A program made the position numbers and the translations under genes. This document shows positions 17,729 to 26,327 of a stretch of 58,706 nucleotides of DNA, in pieces; positions within the stretch are counted from its first letter, which is position 1, and every line of letters starts with the position of its first letter. Under the pieces are notes generated by a model, which ran no database searches, was not told where the DNA came from, and saw nothing but the letters and a program-made list of their open reading frames with translations. The stretch is from a virus: IMG/VR virus record IMGVR_UViG_3300047490_000254, positions 1-58,706 of that record. The stretch is one strand, 5' to 3'.

Positions 17729-18140
17729 GATTTTATTCAGTAACTTTATTGTCAAGTATCCAGAATTTGTCGGTGAAGAAACCAAGTTTAATTTGTTCTT
17801 ACCAGAAGCACTTTTAGAAGTTGAACTGTACCATTGGGGAACTTTAAAAGACGTAGCAGCTGAGTTATTGACCGCTCACAAAATTACCTTAACTAAACAA
17901 AGTACGGGTAGTGATTACAGTACGGGAGTCTTAAAACGCTTAGAAGTAGATGATGAGTCTTACAACATTGAGTTGCAAAGTGTTCCTGATAGCTACGGAC
18001 AAAGTAAGTACGGACTTGAATACCAACGACTGTTAAAGATAGTCACAAATACCAGTCCGGAATCAGCATCACCAACCAAAGGTACATCCATGTTTGGGTT
18101 TAGAGGAAATAGCCCAATCAAGTGGTCACAATCTAAATAA
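17727..18140 (+). CDS. Head-tail adaptor, DUF4054-like, inverted in the late operon
   Basis: 137 residues. The pattern F-x-x-YPEF at the start, a central WG and AAELLTAHKITL helix, and a YG-x-EY-x-x-L near the end match the DUF4054 family of phage head-tail connector proteins. SD AGAGGA precedes the ATG. It sits between capsid and neck genes, the expected place, but is on the plus strand while all neighbours are on the minus strand. Its stop overlaps the capsid gene stop by eight bases. It needs its own promoter or read-through from the left. Family call good; the reason for inversion unknown. Confidence 0.8.
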   Translation: MILFSNFIVKYPEFVGEETKFNLFLPEALLEVELYHWGTLKDVAAELLTAHKITLTKQSTGSDYSTGVLKRLEVDDESYNIELQSVPDSYGQSKYGLEYQRLLKIVTNTSPESASPTKGTSMFGFRGNSPIKWSQSK

Positions 18141-19311
18141 CTGTCAACGCAGTGGCACTATTAGTACTTCTAGCCCCGATAAAACGAGGGTCCATCACAA
18201 GAGGAAAGCCACGTCCCGCTACAGTGATTTTTTCTTGAGGTGGTTCTTTGCTGACGACTTCAGTAGTAGTTACCAGTCCCCCAGCAAAGTTGTTAGAAGC
18301 AGTGGGAACAATCGCCCGTTCAATGTAGTTATCAAGAGCAAAGAAGTAATAATCAGCAGGGACATAGGTTTTCACTTCTGTGCCTACACGACCTGAACCG
18401 CGCTGATAGTAAACTGCATCAGAAACAATAATCTCAATGTTGGGATTTTGACCACCACCTGCTAATAATCGTTGTCCAACCACACCACCAATTTCCTGTA
18501 AAGATGGAGGTGGCAAAGCAGCTACGGCAGCCGGGTTAGCAGCCCCCACTTCCACAATCATCCCTTTAGCACGCCCCACAATTTCTTTAGTGCTAGTTTG
18601 GTTTCTAAGGTTGTTAGCAGTCAGCCTAGACATAACAATATAAGGAGGAAACCTTTTAACACTGTTGTAGTAACTAGACAAGTGGCTCACCAAATCATCA
18701 ATACCTGTAGCGGTAGTTGAAGCGGACCACACAGCAGTACCCGTCAAAGCAGATGGTAAATTGTCCGAAGGGATTTGACTTCTGTAACTAAGAACTGCTG
18801 ACGCTCCTGATGTAGGGTCAGGATAGTTGCATTGTCCAGTACAAGCAATCAGCAAAGTCAATACAGTGTGTAAGTTAATAACAGACTGGGTAAGCAGTGC
18901 GGGTACGCCTAAAAAGATATTCCTGATAGCTTCAGACGCTTGGGCGTTACCGGACATAGCCAAGCGTTCCGCCTGTTGAGCAAGGTTAAAATCCTCTTCA
19001 GTAATCAATCTAGATTTAGCCAGTTTAAAATTACCAAAGGTTTCTTGAGTCACACTAAGACGTTCTACATCTTGGGGAATAGCACCATCAGTAGCTACCA
19101 CATAAGCAAGAGTAGGAGTATAAGCCCGCATTTTGAGCAATGCCAAAACCGGATCACTATACTGAACAAAAGGAAAAAAACGATTCAAAGCAGGGTCGGG
19201 ATAACCGTCAGCATAGACTTCACCAGTGCTAGAGACAGTTGCCAGTTGCAAGTCAATAGCCCGCTGAACCACACCCGGTTGAGAGTTAATTAATTCAATA
19301 ATTGACGGCAT
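18133..19311 (-). CDS. Major capsid protein (HK97 fold, lambda gpE-like)
   Basis: 392 residues, directly downstream of the protease/scaffold and decoration genes. Features fitting the capsid E type: early PFVQYSDPVLALLKM, a central RFPPYIVMSRLTANNLRNQ spine-helix and strand region, and a C-terminal GRGFPLVMDPRFIGA, comparable with the Pro-rich C-terminal segment of gpE-type capsid proteins. The ATG lies four bases after the previous stop. The family forms the icosahedral shell. Confidence is high from both order and sequence. Confidence 0.85.
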   Translation of the reverse strand: MPSIIELINSQPGVVQRAIDLQLATVSSTGEVYADGYPDPALNRFFPFVQYSDPVLALLKMRAYTPTLAYVVATDGAIPQDVERLSVTQETFGNFKLAKSRLITEEDFNLAQQAERLAMSGNAQASEAIRNIFLGVPALLTQSVINLHTVLTLLIACTGQCNYPDPTSGASAVLSYRSQIPSDNLPSALTGTAVWSASTTATGIDDLVSHLSSYYNSVKRFPPYIVMSRLTANNLRNQTSTKEIVGRAKGMIVEVGAANPAAVAALPPPSLQEIGGVVGQRLLAGGGQNPNIEIIVSDAVYYQRGSGRVGTEVKTYVPADYYFFALDNYIERAIVPTASNNFAGGLVTTTEVVSKEPPQEKITVAGRGFPLVMDPRFIGARSTNSATALTVI

Positions 19312-19314
19312 AAA

Positions 19315-20262
19315 TTACACCAAACGAATTTCAGGATATAAAGCGGCTAGTTGTCCATCTATATAAGGCAACTTAGACCCATAAACATCGCCTTCTAAGT
19401 AGAGAGCGTAATTTTGGCTTTCTCTGTACAACAAATCAATAGGAACTTCAGGAGACAACATTCCTAAATTTTCCGGTGAACTAGCAGCCACACCTATAGG
19501 CATACCCAAAGGCACGGATACAGAAGCCGCACTAATGGTAACAGCATCTGTAACTGTGTTAACAGCGGAAATTGTACCTATAGTTGTATTAGGAGCAAAT
19601 ACAGCCGCAGAAGCGGTAGCTGCGCCATTAGCACCAGTGTCAGTAGCAGCAAAGCTGTAAAGACTAGTAAAATCTTTTGCCCAAAAAACAATTACAGTGT
19701 CAGTAGCACCACTGGCTATAGACAATCCAGAAACCAGTCTAGAAGTATAAGGATTAGTAGCGATCGCCGCAATAATTTTAGCAGCTACGTTAGTATTAGT
19801 TGCTGTCAATGAACCACCAATATCACCAGCCACCACAGTATAAGTAACAGCAACGCCATTGACGGTTACAGTGATAGTATCATTAGCAGCCCATCCTGTA
19901 CTTGAGGATGAGATTGTCAATCTTACTGAAGGTGCAATAATAGAGAGAACATCAGTAGGTATGAAAATACCAGCAGTACCGACAGGGAAAGAAATACTAG
20001 TAGCACTAGCAGCAGTAGCAGTTCTGGTAGTCATACGGGGTAAAATCCGATTACCAGCCAATAAAGCCGAAGTACCACTACCAGCAAAGAAACCAGGAGC
20101 AAAAGTTTTAACCAGCTTACGGATAGCCCCAGTAGATCCCGTTGCATAGGCTTCATTTAAGCGGGTGTATCGGGTAGGGGTTGTTTCTGTAGCCCGTGCT
20201 AATACAGGCAAAAACCCTGATAACTCATCGTCGTAAAGATACGACTCATAACGCATAGTCAT
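19315..20262 (-). CDS. Head decoration/structural protein with inserted beta domain
   Basis: 315 residues between protease and capsid protein, the usual place for a decoration protein. The N- and C-terminal parts (ETTPTRYTRLNEAYATGS and PIDLLYRESQNYALYLEGD) flank a central Ala/Thr/Ser-rich region of about 180 residues resembling Ig-like or Hoc-like surface modules. This suggests a decoration core carrying a surface-exposed insertion, possibly for binding host mucilage or cell-surface sugars. That last point is inference. Confidence 0.6.
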   Translation of the reverse strand: MTMRYESYLYDDELSGFLPVLARATETTPTRYTRLNEAYATGSTGAIRKLVKTFAPGFFAGSGTSALLAGNRILPRMTTRTATAASATSISFPVGTAGIFIPTDVLSIIAPSVRLTISSSSTGWAANDTITVTVNGVAVTYTVVAGDIGGSLTATNTNVAAKIIAAIATNPYTSRLVSGLSIASGATDTVIVFWAKDFTSLYSFAATDTGANGAATASAAVFAPNTTIGTISAVNTVTDAVTISAASVSVPLGMPIGVAASSPENLGMLSPEVPIDLLYRESQNYALYLEGDVYGSKLPYIDGQLAALYPEIRLV

Positions 20263-20266
20263 AGTA

Positions 20267-21427
20267 TTAATCTATAATTGGTTTAGATTGACCTAAAGAT
20301 TGAATAATCTGTAAAGCCCGTGTTTCTAAATCAGCAGGATTAGACTGACCAGCATTGACAATAGGCTCAGAAATTGACTGCTTTAAGTTAAGTAAAGGTG
20401 CGGTTCTCTTATTGATTAATTCAAGATGAAACTCAATATAACCCAAGCGATCGCTCTTGGTATGATGGGCAATATCGCTACTAGGTGTTTCAGAGAATAA
20501 ATCCCCAAATTCAACAGCAGACAACTTACCTTCGGACACCAAATCTTCAGCTTTTTGACGTAAATCATAATAGCGAGATACCACTGATTCACGCTTTTCA
20601 AAAGTAGAAATAGCAGTGTTTTTTTCCTCAATAGACTTGCTTAAAACTTTGATTTGTTCACTCAGTCTATTGTTTTCATTGGTTAACAAAACCTGCTTTT
20701 CAGACAATAAAACATTAGTATTATTAGCTTCTGCTAAAGCGGTTTTAATTGCAGTTAACTCCAATTTAGTTGTAGTTAACTCCAGTTCAGTTTTTTCATT
20801 CATTTTTCGATTGGGGTTGAAATTGGGATCTCCTTTAACTGAAATATCGTCAAAACATACAAAAGACTTTCCGTATCCAACTGTTGGGTCCGCTGGTATG
20901 TCTTCAGAAGATATTTCCAATAGAACTATCTTTGTCGCTTCTAAGAGGGCTTTCTTTGTCAGCATAACGCAACCATCCTTATCAGTAGCGTACTCTGCTG
21001 GGGTAATAACACGGTATTCCTCTACGGTATACCCAAAGCTGATACCTCCAGAAGTACCATCTTCTATGTCAGACATGAATTGCTCTGCTAAACCGTTTCT
21101 AGACAGCTTCACAGTTGCCATGCCGCGATCGCCGTCCAAACCGACTTCAGTAACAATGCCGATTTTTTGACCACGTGCATGATTTTTGAGAAAAGGACAA
21201 GTTTTATTAGTAACCCTTGTCAAGTCCCAGCTACGAGCATCGTGGGATAATTGTTCATCAAAAACGACACTAGCACCTTCAGGTAAATCACCATAGAGAG
21301 AATATCTTTCACAGATATTACTCTTAGAAGAAAACGAGAATCCTAGAGTTCTTGCATCCCGATTTAATAGCAAATCAGAACTTAAAACCTTAGTTAAGAT
21401 AGTTTTATTTTTAGTTGTATTTGGCAT
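20267..21427 (-). CDS. Prohead protease fused to scaffold domain
   Basis: 386 residues. The protease part (about 1-200) carries the two HK97-protease landmarks: His in FLKNHARGQKIGIV and Ser in TSGGISFGYTVEEY. About residues 210-290 form a long coiled coil (ELELTTTKLELTAIKTALAE), the scaffold domain that templates the procapsid and is then digested. The C-terminal delta-like tail ends QIIQSLGQSKPIID. Single-gene fusions of this kind are common. It is the first gene of the leftward late operon. No strong SD is seen. Confidence 0.88.
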   Translation of the reverse strand: MPNTTKNKTILTKVLSSDLLLNRDARTLGFSFSSKSNICERYSLYGDLPEGASVVFDEQLSHDARSWDLTRVTNKTCPFLKNHARGQKIGIVTEVGLDGDRGMATVKLSRNGLAEQFMSDIEDGTSGGISFGYTVEEYRVITPAEYATDKDGCVMLTKKALLEATKIVLLEISSEDIPADPTVGYGKSFVCFDDISVKGDPNFNPNRKMNEKTELELTTTKLELTAIKTALAEANNTNVLLSEKQVLLTNENNRLSEQIKVLSKSIEEKNTAISTFEKRESVVSRYYDLRQKAEDLVSEGKLSAVEFGDLFSETPSSDIAHHTKSDRLGYIEFHLELINKRTAPLLNLKQSISEPIVNAGQSNPADLETRALQIIQSLGQSKPIID

Positions 21428-21457
21428 AACTAAAACATTTAAAACTGCTTTTATTTT

Positions 21458-21517
21458 AACCGTTAAGCTAATTATTTGACTTAATTAAATCTGCGAAAAA
21501 AGCGAGAATTAACGGTT
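21458..21517. promoter_or_regulatory. Divergent control region with inverted repeat
   Basis: Between the late operon (minus) and the XRE-type regulator (plus) lies an inverted repeat AACCGTTAA (21458-21466) and TTAACGGTT (21509-21517), 42 bp apart. It is a plausible operator for the adjacent regulator, controlling both directions. A -10-like TATATT is at about 21526. No proof of binding. Confidence 0.5.
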
Positions 21518-21562
21518 TTCTTTGATATATTATTAGTGGTGTAAATAATTAATATAACAGTC

Positions 21563-21829
21563 ATGATTGTAGAACCAAATAGCTTTGAAACCTTGTCCAC
21601 AGAAGGGAAAATAGGAATCTTAATTTATATAGCTCGTGAAAAAGCGGGAATGTCCAGGAAACAACTAGCAGCAAAAATTGATAAATCAGTGAACGTCATT
21701 ATTGCCATAGAAGATTTATTCAAAGGACAGGACGGCAGAAGACAAACCATATCATTTAGTGAGATTGAATCAATTGCCAATGCCTTAAATCTCCCTATTC
21801 AATCCTTACTCCCAAAAAACGTATATTGA
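21563..21829 (+). CDS. XRE-family helix-turn-helix regulator
   Basis: 88 residues. A lambda-repressor-like HTH is clear at about 22-75: AREKAGMSRKQLAAKIDKS for the first helices, a recognition helix NVIIAIEDLFKG, and ESIANALNLPIQSLL closing the domain. No dimerisation or cleavage domain follows, so it is a small DNA-binding regulator. It is divergent from the late operon across an inverted repeat, suggesting a Cro/CI-like or late-switch role. That role is inferred. Confidence 0.85.
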   Translation: MIVEPNSFETLSTEGKIGILIYIAREKAGMSRKQLAAKIDKSVNVIIAIEDLFKGQDGRRQTISFSEIESIANALNLPIQSLLPKNVY

Positions 21830-21831
21830 AA

Positions 21832-22016
21832 AGAAAAAATCTAGCGACATTGGAGCGATCGCTAGATTCACGTAACCAGGTATGCTCATTACAATTGTAA
21901 CACATAAAAAAATCCAGTGATGTTGAAGTGATCACTGGACTGACTTGATAGTAACAAGGGGTTCTATTTTCATAATTATAGCACACAAAAAAATCAGTGG
22001 CTATAATTCCACTGAT
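21832..22016 (-). terminator. Three tandem hairpins, terminator-like on minus strand
   Basis: Stems: TCTAGCGA/TCGCTAGA (21840-21866), TCCAGTGAT/ATCACTGGA (21913-21939), ATCAGTGG/CCACTGAT (21993-22016). On the minus strand each is followed directly by six or more T and preceded by a GTTAC box (GGTTACGTGA, TTGTTACTATCA, GGGTTACAGCGGA). The stems differ but the layout is conserved. They would stop leftward transcription from the 22337-23197 gene; each unit also carries a TATAAT-like stretch before the next hairpin. Confidence 0.7.
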
Positions 22017-22043
22017 TCCGCTGTAACCCTTAAACGTACAGCA

Positions 22044-22262
22044 ATGCTATATAAAATACTTGATAACAGCAAAGAAGCATCAGCAACAAGAAACATCGCT
22101 ACTAACTTTGATCGCAACTATGGAGATCATAGCTTCAAAGAAAATCAGCACATTGCTAATGAAATCACAAAACGCTTAGATAAAATATTGGAAGGTTTTA
22201 AACAGCAAAAAAGAGTCCAGCGTTTTTATGAAGCGTCTAAGCTATTTGATAAACACAACTAA
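22044..22262 (+). CDS. Small charged protein, unknown
   Basis: 72 residues from the ATG at 22044 (MLYKILDNSKEAS); an upstream TTG would place the start inside the hairpin array. Highly charged and predicted helical (NEITKRLDKILEGFKQQKR). No SD is obvious and no family recognised. It is surrounded by minus-strand terminators, so expression is uncertain. Confidence 0.45.
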   Translation: MLYKILDNSKEASATRNIATNFDRNYGDHSFKENQHIANEITKRLDKILEGFKQQKRVQRFYEASKLFDKHN

Positions 22263-22336
22263 AAACTTAGGTAAATGACATTAATCTACCTAAACACAAT
22301 TAAAAATATTTTATTTCACTGAAAATAGCAGAAGTA

Positions 22337-23197
22337 TTAATAGGGTACTTCTACTATACTTCCCAATGGTTCATCAACTAGCTTAGACGTGAGTGATACA
22401 GCCTGTTGAGCAATTTGCCCTGCTTTGACTAGCATACGTTCCCAAACCATCCTAAACAAGCCTTTACGTCTGGTCCACTTCCAGATAATGACTTTAAAAA
22501 CTGGAGTTGGTTCAACAATCTCACCATCGTAATTTAGCGTTTCAATAATCACATCACCATGTCCATGACAATTGCCACGAAAGTCGCTGGTGACATGAAA
22601 TAAGGCATTGTAGAACTGAACCATCATCATGCCACCGTGTTCAGGCATACACTCAAAACTGGAAACATTCTCTGAATGTCTTAACTTCCAATTAATTCTG
22701 TCCCTACGAACCTGATCAAATACCTGATAGAAAATCAGGATTTTGGGGATATCAACCCGTTCCAAAACTGGGGGGGTGGCTGTACCTTGTCCTTCCACAC
22801 CATTAGCCGCACCCCAAGCCGCGCCCTTGGGACGGGAATCAATATCAAACCAGAATAAACCCCACTGGATATGGAGCTTCCGGTAAGTTCTTAAAGTGTT
22901 TTTATTATAAAAAGCACCCTTCCAGTTGCTTGTCAAATAGTCTTCCAAGTACTTGTGAGCAACCATGATATTTACATTCTGGTCTTTACTGCAAAGCAGT
23001 AAGTTCTTCCAGTTGTCTAAATCCATATTCTTGGCGTTGACTCCATAATCAACAGCAGCCCGCCACATTAAGGCATTGAGAATACCCATGTGGGTAAACA
23101 AAACCCGGTCAGTCAGGTCATTGGCGATCGCATAAGCCAATTCCCGAATTTCCGCTACTTCCTGTTCCGTTAAAATCGTTTCTACTTGATTTTTCAT
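22337..23197 (-). CDS. Unknown 286-residue protein
   Basis: Soluble, Trp- and Met-rich protein. A helical N-terminal region (LTEQEVAEIRELAYAIANDL) is followed by mixed sequence with a cluster of His/Gly residues (CHGHGDVIIETLNYDGE) and an EHGGMMMVQFYNALFHV segment. No signature for portal, capsid or enzyme families was recognised. It lies between TerL and the protease, where a portal is often found, but size and sequence do not fit. It has its own 500-bp upstream region, so it is probably transcribed separately. Confidence 0.7.
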   Translation of the reverse strand: MKNQVETILTEQEVAEIRELAYAIANDLTDRVLFTHMGILNALMWRAAVDYGVNAKNMDLDNWKNLLLCSKDQNVNIMVAHKYLEDYLTSNWKGAFYNKNTLRTYRKLHIQWGLFWFDIDSRPKGAAWGAANGVEGQGTATPPVLERVDIPKILIFYQVFDQVRRDRINWKLRHSENVSSFECMPEHGGMMMVQFYNALFHVTSDFRGNCHGHGDVIIETLNYDGEIVEPTPVFKVIIWKWTRRKGLFRMVWERMLVKAGQIAQQAVSLTSKLVDEPLGSIVEVPY

Positions 23198-23260
23198 AAA
23201 CCATGAGTTACCATTTAATTAAGTTGTAATTTGTAATGAAATTAGGTTTACTAATTTCCT

Positions 23261-23311
23261 AACGCTGTAGCGGTTGACAGACATCAAGCCGCTACAGCGT
23301 TTTTGTTTTTG
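23261..23311 (+). terminator. Strong intrinsic terminator or sRNA 3' end
   Basis: Perfect 13-bp arms AACGCTGTAGCGG and CCGCTACAGCGTT with a 15-base loop, followed on the plus strand by TTTTTGTTTTT. The nearest plus-strand gene ends 1 kb upstream, so it either ends an unrecognised RNA or acts in the leader of the divergent minus gene. Confidence 0.65.
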
Positions 23312-23530
23312 TAACCATCACGCTTTTAGTTTAACACAGCTTTTTATCCCTGTCAAGCTAATTAGCTGGTTATTTGCTGTACTTTTAATAAATTCTCAAT
23401 ATTTAACTACAGTATCTTACTGGCAAACATCTATATCAAGAGAATTTAATTCCAAAAAGACATTTATTTATCTATTAATAAGATAATGTAACCAAATATT
23501 TAAGCCCTTTATTTTTCAATGCTTTCAAGC

Positions 23531-23613
23531 TTGACAAGAATATTTATGTTATAATATATTAAGATGCACCTTTACAAACTACTAAGTAAACCCTCTTTAT
23601 TTAGTAGTTTTTT
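23531..23613 (+). ncRNA. Candidate small RNA of about 50 nt
   Basis: TTGACA at 23531 and TATAAT/TATATT at 23550-23560 look like a promoter. About 15 bases later a 10-bp hairpin AAACTACTAA/TTAGTAGTTT ends in a T-run at 23608-23613. There is no RBS and no frame in between. Promoter plus terminator without coding sequence suggests a small RNA; the -35/-10 spacing is imperfect. Confidence 0.45.
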
Positions 23614-23629
23614 ATTGTGTAAAAATTCA

Positions 23630-23675
23630 GTATAAAATTTATTGACAATAAACAAATAATAAGATAGACTATATT
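23630..23675 (+). promoter_or_regulatory. Family promoter (TTCAGT box, TTGACA, TAGACTATA)
   Basis: Contains TTCAGTA, TTGACA at 23642 and ATAGACTATA at 23664-23673. The same combination precedes several small genes in the window (26.35, 26.42, 27.9, 28.1 kb; looser at 37.9 and 57.3 kb), so it is probably a phage-specific or phage-tuned promoter. Confidence 0.7.
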
Positions 23676-23703
23676 TATCAATTGAAAGACAAACCAATGA
23701 AAA

Positions 23704-23856
23704 ATGAAATATGAATACAAGGGGAAAAGCATAACCTTAATACCAGTTGGCAACTGGTATAACGTTGTCATTGATGACGACAATCTTCTTGAATCCTTTC
23801 AAGATTTTTGGACTGCAAAAGCAGCAGCCCAAGACTTAATAGATATGATGAGTTAA
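23704..23856 (+). CDS. 50-residue protein, unknown
   Basis: ATG at 23704 to TAA at 23854-23856. The product MKYEYKGKSITLIPVGNWYNV continues to an acidic DDDNLLESF and a helical FWTAKAAAQDLIDMM end, a compact beta-hairpin plus helix pattern common in small phage proteins. It lies directly behind a family promoter and 30 bp before the next gene, so it likely forms a two-gene transcript with it. No SD is obvious. Confidence 0.6.
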   Translation: MKYEYKGKSITLIPVGNWYNVVIDDDNLLESFQDFWTAKAAAQDLIDMMS

Positions 23857-23886
23857 ACAGTTAAACAAGTTAACAGGAGACAAAAA

Positions 23887-24414
23887 ATGACTACTTTAAC
23901 ATTTGGAAAACATAAAGGCACGGACATTAAAAACGTGCCTTTAGAATACCTGGAGTGGGGTTCTAACAAGCTAGAATCGCCGAAACTGAAGAAACAGTTT
24001 AAAGACGAAATTAAACGTCGTCTTGACGAAAATACCATCAAAGAAAAATACATTCTGGAGAACATTGATTCCCCAGAGGTATGGGAAATGCTTATTTCAG
24101 AAGTAGAAGCTGAATTATGGCAGCAAGAGATAAATGCAAATGCAGTTAATTGTCAGTATGACAGTCAGGCTATTACTGAAGAAGTCAATGATTTAGCTAA
24201 TGAAAAATTAGCTAAGTATAAAAAGAAAATACAATTAAGTCAGTTAGACGCTGACTTTAAAGTCAAATGGAATTTGTCAGACAAGCAGATGAACACTTTG
24301 ATATCTGCAATTGATATCAATCAAAAGATGTTTTCAACAGAAGAGAAATACCTCTCTGCTGTTGAATATATAGAAGCAAGAAATGAACTACTGTGGCAAA
24401 TAATGATGCCATAA
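23887..24414 (+). CDS. DUF3820-like protein
   Basis: 175 residues, preceded by ACAGGAGACAAAAA. The N-terminus LTFGKHKGTDIKNVPLEYL matches the FGK-h-G-x-x-x-x-x-h-P-x-x-YL signature of DUF3820 and related small domains often joined to exonucleases. The remainder is charged and helical (EEVNDLANEKLAKYKKK). It is the second gene behind the 23.65-kb promoter and is followed by a strong terminator. The molecular role is unknown. Confidence 0.7.
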   Translation: MTTLTFGKHKGTDIKNVPLEYLEWGSNKLESPKLKKQFKDEIKRRLDENTIKEKYILENIDSPEVWEMLISEVEAELWQQEINANAVNCQYDSQAITEEVNDLANEKLAKYKKKIQLSQLDADFKVKWNLSDKQMNTLISAIDINQKMFSTEEKYLSAVEYIEARNELLWQIMMP

Positions 24415-24444
24415 TACATAATAGATTTAGCTTTCTCATCCTTT

Positions 24445-24472
24445 AACCCACTATTAACAGTGGGTTTTTTTG
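24445..24472 (+). terminator. Intrinsic terminator
   Basis: AACCCACT/AGTGGGTT stem with six-base loop followed by a T-run. It separates the DUF3820-like gene from terL. Confidence 0.88.
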
Positions 24473-24486
24473 TGCATATAAAAATC

Positions 24487-25959
24487 ATGAACAAACTTAA
24501 TCCTAAAAACATCATTAAAGTCAGAGAATACACTAAAACCAGGTCATCTAAAAACCAAATAATCCATATTGATCTGCCGGACCCCCAACCCGGAGCGCAA
24601 GAACTATTTTATGACAACTACGCTGATGTCTGCATATATGGGGGTGCAGCCGGCAGTGGCAAAAGCTACGCTATGTTACTAAAAGCAGCTAAATATTTAA
24701 ACGTGCCTGGTTATGGTTCAGTAATTTTCAGAAGAACTCGACCGGAAATAACTAATGAAGGTGGTTTATGGGATGAGTCTAGGAGTTTATATAAACAGAT
24801 TAAGAACTCAGTAGCCCGTGAGTACCAGCTTGACTGGACATTTCCCAATGGTAGCGCGATTAGTTTTGGTCATGCTCAGTACGAGAAAGATGTAGAAGAC
24901 AAGTACCCTGGTTCGCAGATATGCCATATCGGTTTTGATGAACTGACTAAGTTTACTGAGCGTCAATTCTGGTTTCTCTTTTCCCGTAATCGTTCCGCCT
25001 GTGGGGTCAAGCCTCGCATAGATGCAACTTGTAACCCTGATGCTGATTCATGGGTAGCTAAGATGATTAGTTGGTACATTGATCAGAACACAGGATATCC
25101 CATAGAAGAACGGTCAGGAATTATCCGTTATTTCTATCGGATTAATGGGGAATTGCACTGGGGTGATACTGAAGATGAACTCATGGACAAGTTTCCTGAC
25201 TTAGCAGAAATAGCACCGCCTAAAAGCTTTAGTTTTATTAAAGGTACGGTTTATGACAACCCGGCACTAATAGAAACTAACCCTCAATACTTACAAAATC
25301 TATTATCGTTGCACCCTGTAGAGATGGAAAGGCTACTTAAAGGCAACTGGAAAATTAAATATGAATCAGGGACCATCTTTAATCGTCAGTGGTTTGAGAT
25401 TGTTAATGCAGTTCCCAGTGGTGGTACAACTGTGGCATTTTGGGACTTTGCAGCCACCGCCGCTGATGTTGCCACCAAGTCTAGTTTTTATAGTGTACGT
25501 ACTAAAATTAAATTACATCAAGGTACGTACTATATTCTTGACTGTCACTGGGAACAGGTATCAGCAGAAGAAGGCGACTTATCAGTAGTCAAAATAGCTT
25601 ACCAGGATGGTCCAGATTGTAAAATCAGATGGGAACTAGAAGGTGGTAGTGCTGGTAAACGTTATGAAGTTTCGCTAAAGCGTCAATTAGCACAATTTGA
25701 CGCTAAAGGAATTAAACCATTGGGGGATAAAGTGACCCGTGCCTTACCCATGGCGATCGCAGCCAAACAGGGAAAAGTCAAACTACTTAGGGGTGCTTGG
25801 AACGACCAGTTTCTCGCTGCGATACATGAATTTGATGGAAGTAAAAAACCCCTCACCAATGACATTGTAGACAGTGCCGATGGTGCTTTTAGTGAATTGG
25901 GCAACTCAGCACCTCGAAGCACCTTTGTGGGCGGAAAAATTAACAATCCGTTTGCTTAG
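24487..25959 (+). CDS. terL: Terminase large subunit
   Basis: 490 residues from ATG 24487; in-frame GTG or TTG codons upstream lie in the terminator. ATPase half: Walker A GGAAGSGKSYAM, arginine-rich VIFRRTRPEIT, Walker B ICHIGFDELTKF, and a coupling motif around DATCNPDADSWV. Nuclease half: acidic residues in FWDFAATAADV and in NDIVDSADGAFSEL, as in RNase-H-like terminase nucleases. The protein pumps and cuts DNA at the portal. It is on the plus strand, opposite to TerS (30.6-31.2 kb) and the capsid genes, an unusual split. Expression may need read-through or an unseen promoter. Confidence 0.95.
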   Translation: MNKLNPKNIIKVREYTKTRSSKNQIIHIDLPDPQPGAQELFYDNYADVCIYGGAAGSGKSYAMLLKAAKYLNVPGYGSVIFRRTRPEITNEGGLWDESRSLYKQIKNSVAREYQLDWTFPNGSAISFGHAQYEKDVEDKYPGSQICHIGFDELTKFTERQFWFLFSRNRSACGVKPRIDATCNPDADSWVAKMISWYIDQNTGYPIEERSGIIRYFYRINGELHWGDTEDELMDKFPDLAEIAPPKSFSFIKGTVYDNPALIETNPQYLQNLLSLHPVEMERLLKGNWKIKYESGTIFNRQWFEIVNAVPSGGTTVAFWDFAATAADVATKSSFYSVRTKIKLHQGTYYILDCHWEQVSAEEGDLSVVKIAYQDGPDCKIRWELEGGSAGKRYEVSLKRQLAQFDAKGIKPLGDKVTRALPMAIAAKQGKVKLLRGAWNDQFLAAIHEFDGSKKPLTNDIVDSADGAFSELGNSAPRSTFVGGKINNPFA

Positions 25960-26302
25960 TATCTTCCTTGTTCTGTAGCTTTTTTAGTCGTCTTTTTCTG
26001 CTGTACTCACGCATATACTCCCGTTGCTTCTCGCGTTGTTCCTCAGTCATATTGTTTAACCATCTTTGCCTAGACTCACGCTGCTTTATTAATTGGTCTT
26101 CTGTCATGTTAGCAGCCCACTCACGATTAGCTTGACGCTGCTTTTCCTTCTGTTCCTCAGTCATGTTTTCTGCCCATTCGCGTTTAGCTTGACGCTGCTT
26201 TTCCTTCTGTTCTTCAGTCATGTTGGCAGCCCACTTGCGTTTACGCGCCTTACCTTTTTCAGTAGCGTTGTAGCGGGCTTGAGTTTCTGGATGATAAGTC
26301 AT
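25940..26302 (-). CDS. Tandem-repeat charged protein (NMTEEQKEKQ repeats)
   Basis: 120 residues made of about four to five copies of a unit of roughly 19-20 residues: RQA-x-REWA-x-NMTEEQKEKQ. The unit is strongly helical and charged. Similar repeats precede HNH or AP2 domains in some phage proteins, but no nuclease domain follows here. Its 3' end overlaps the terL stop by 20 bp, tail to tail. It is expressed from a family promoter at about 26330-26360. Function unknown; a nucleic-acid-binding coil is possible. Confidence 0.7.
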   Translation of the reverse strand: MTYHPETQARYNATEKGKARKRKWAANMTEEQKEKQRQAKREWAENMTEEQKEKQRQANREWAANMTEDQLIKQRESRQRWLNNMTEEQREKQREYMREYSRKRRLKKLQNKEDTKQTDC

Positions 26303-26327
26303 ATTGTCTTCTTTTTAATTTGTAACC

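Larger units (their letters stand above)
23198..23703. other. 505-bp gene-free stretch
   Basis: No convincing coding frame. It holds, left to right, a strong plus-strand hairpin with T-run (23261-23311), an AT-rich stretch, a promoter plus hairpin that looks like a small RNA gene (23531-23613), and the promoter of the 50-residue gene (23630-23675). Confidence 0.6.

Noticed and set aside
20616-21170. 184-residue plus-strand frame opposite the protease/scaffold gene
   Set aside because: Antisense frame of a well-supported gene; low-complexity Ser/Leu/Val sequence and no RBS.
22337-23197. Portal protein
   Set aside because: The place would fit, but 286 residues is short and no portal-like helical stem or clip sequence is visible.
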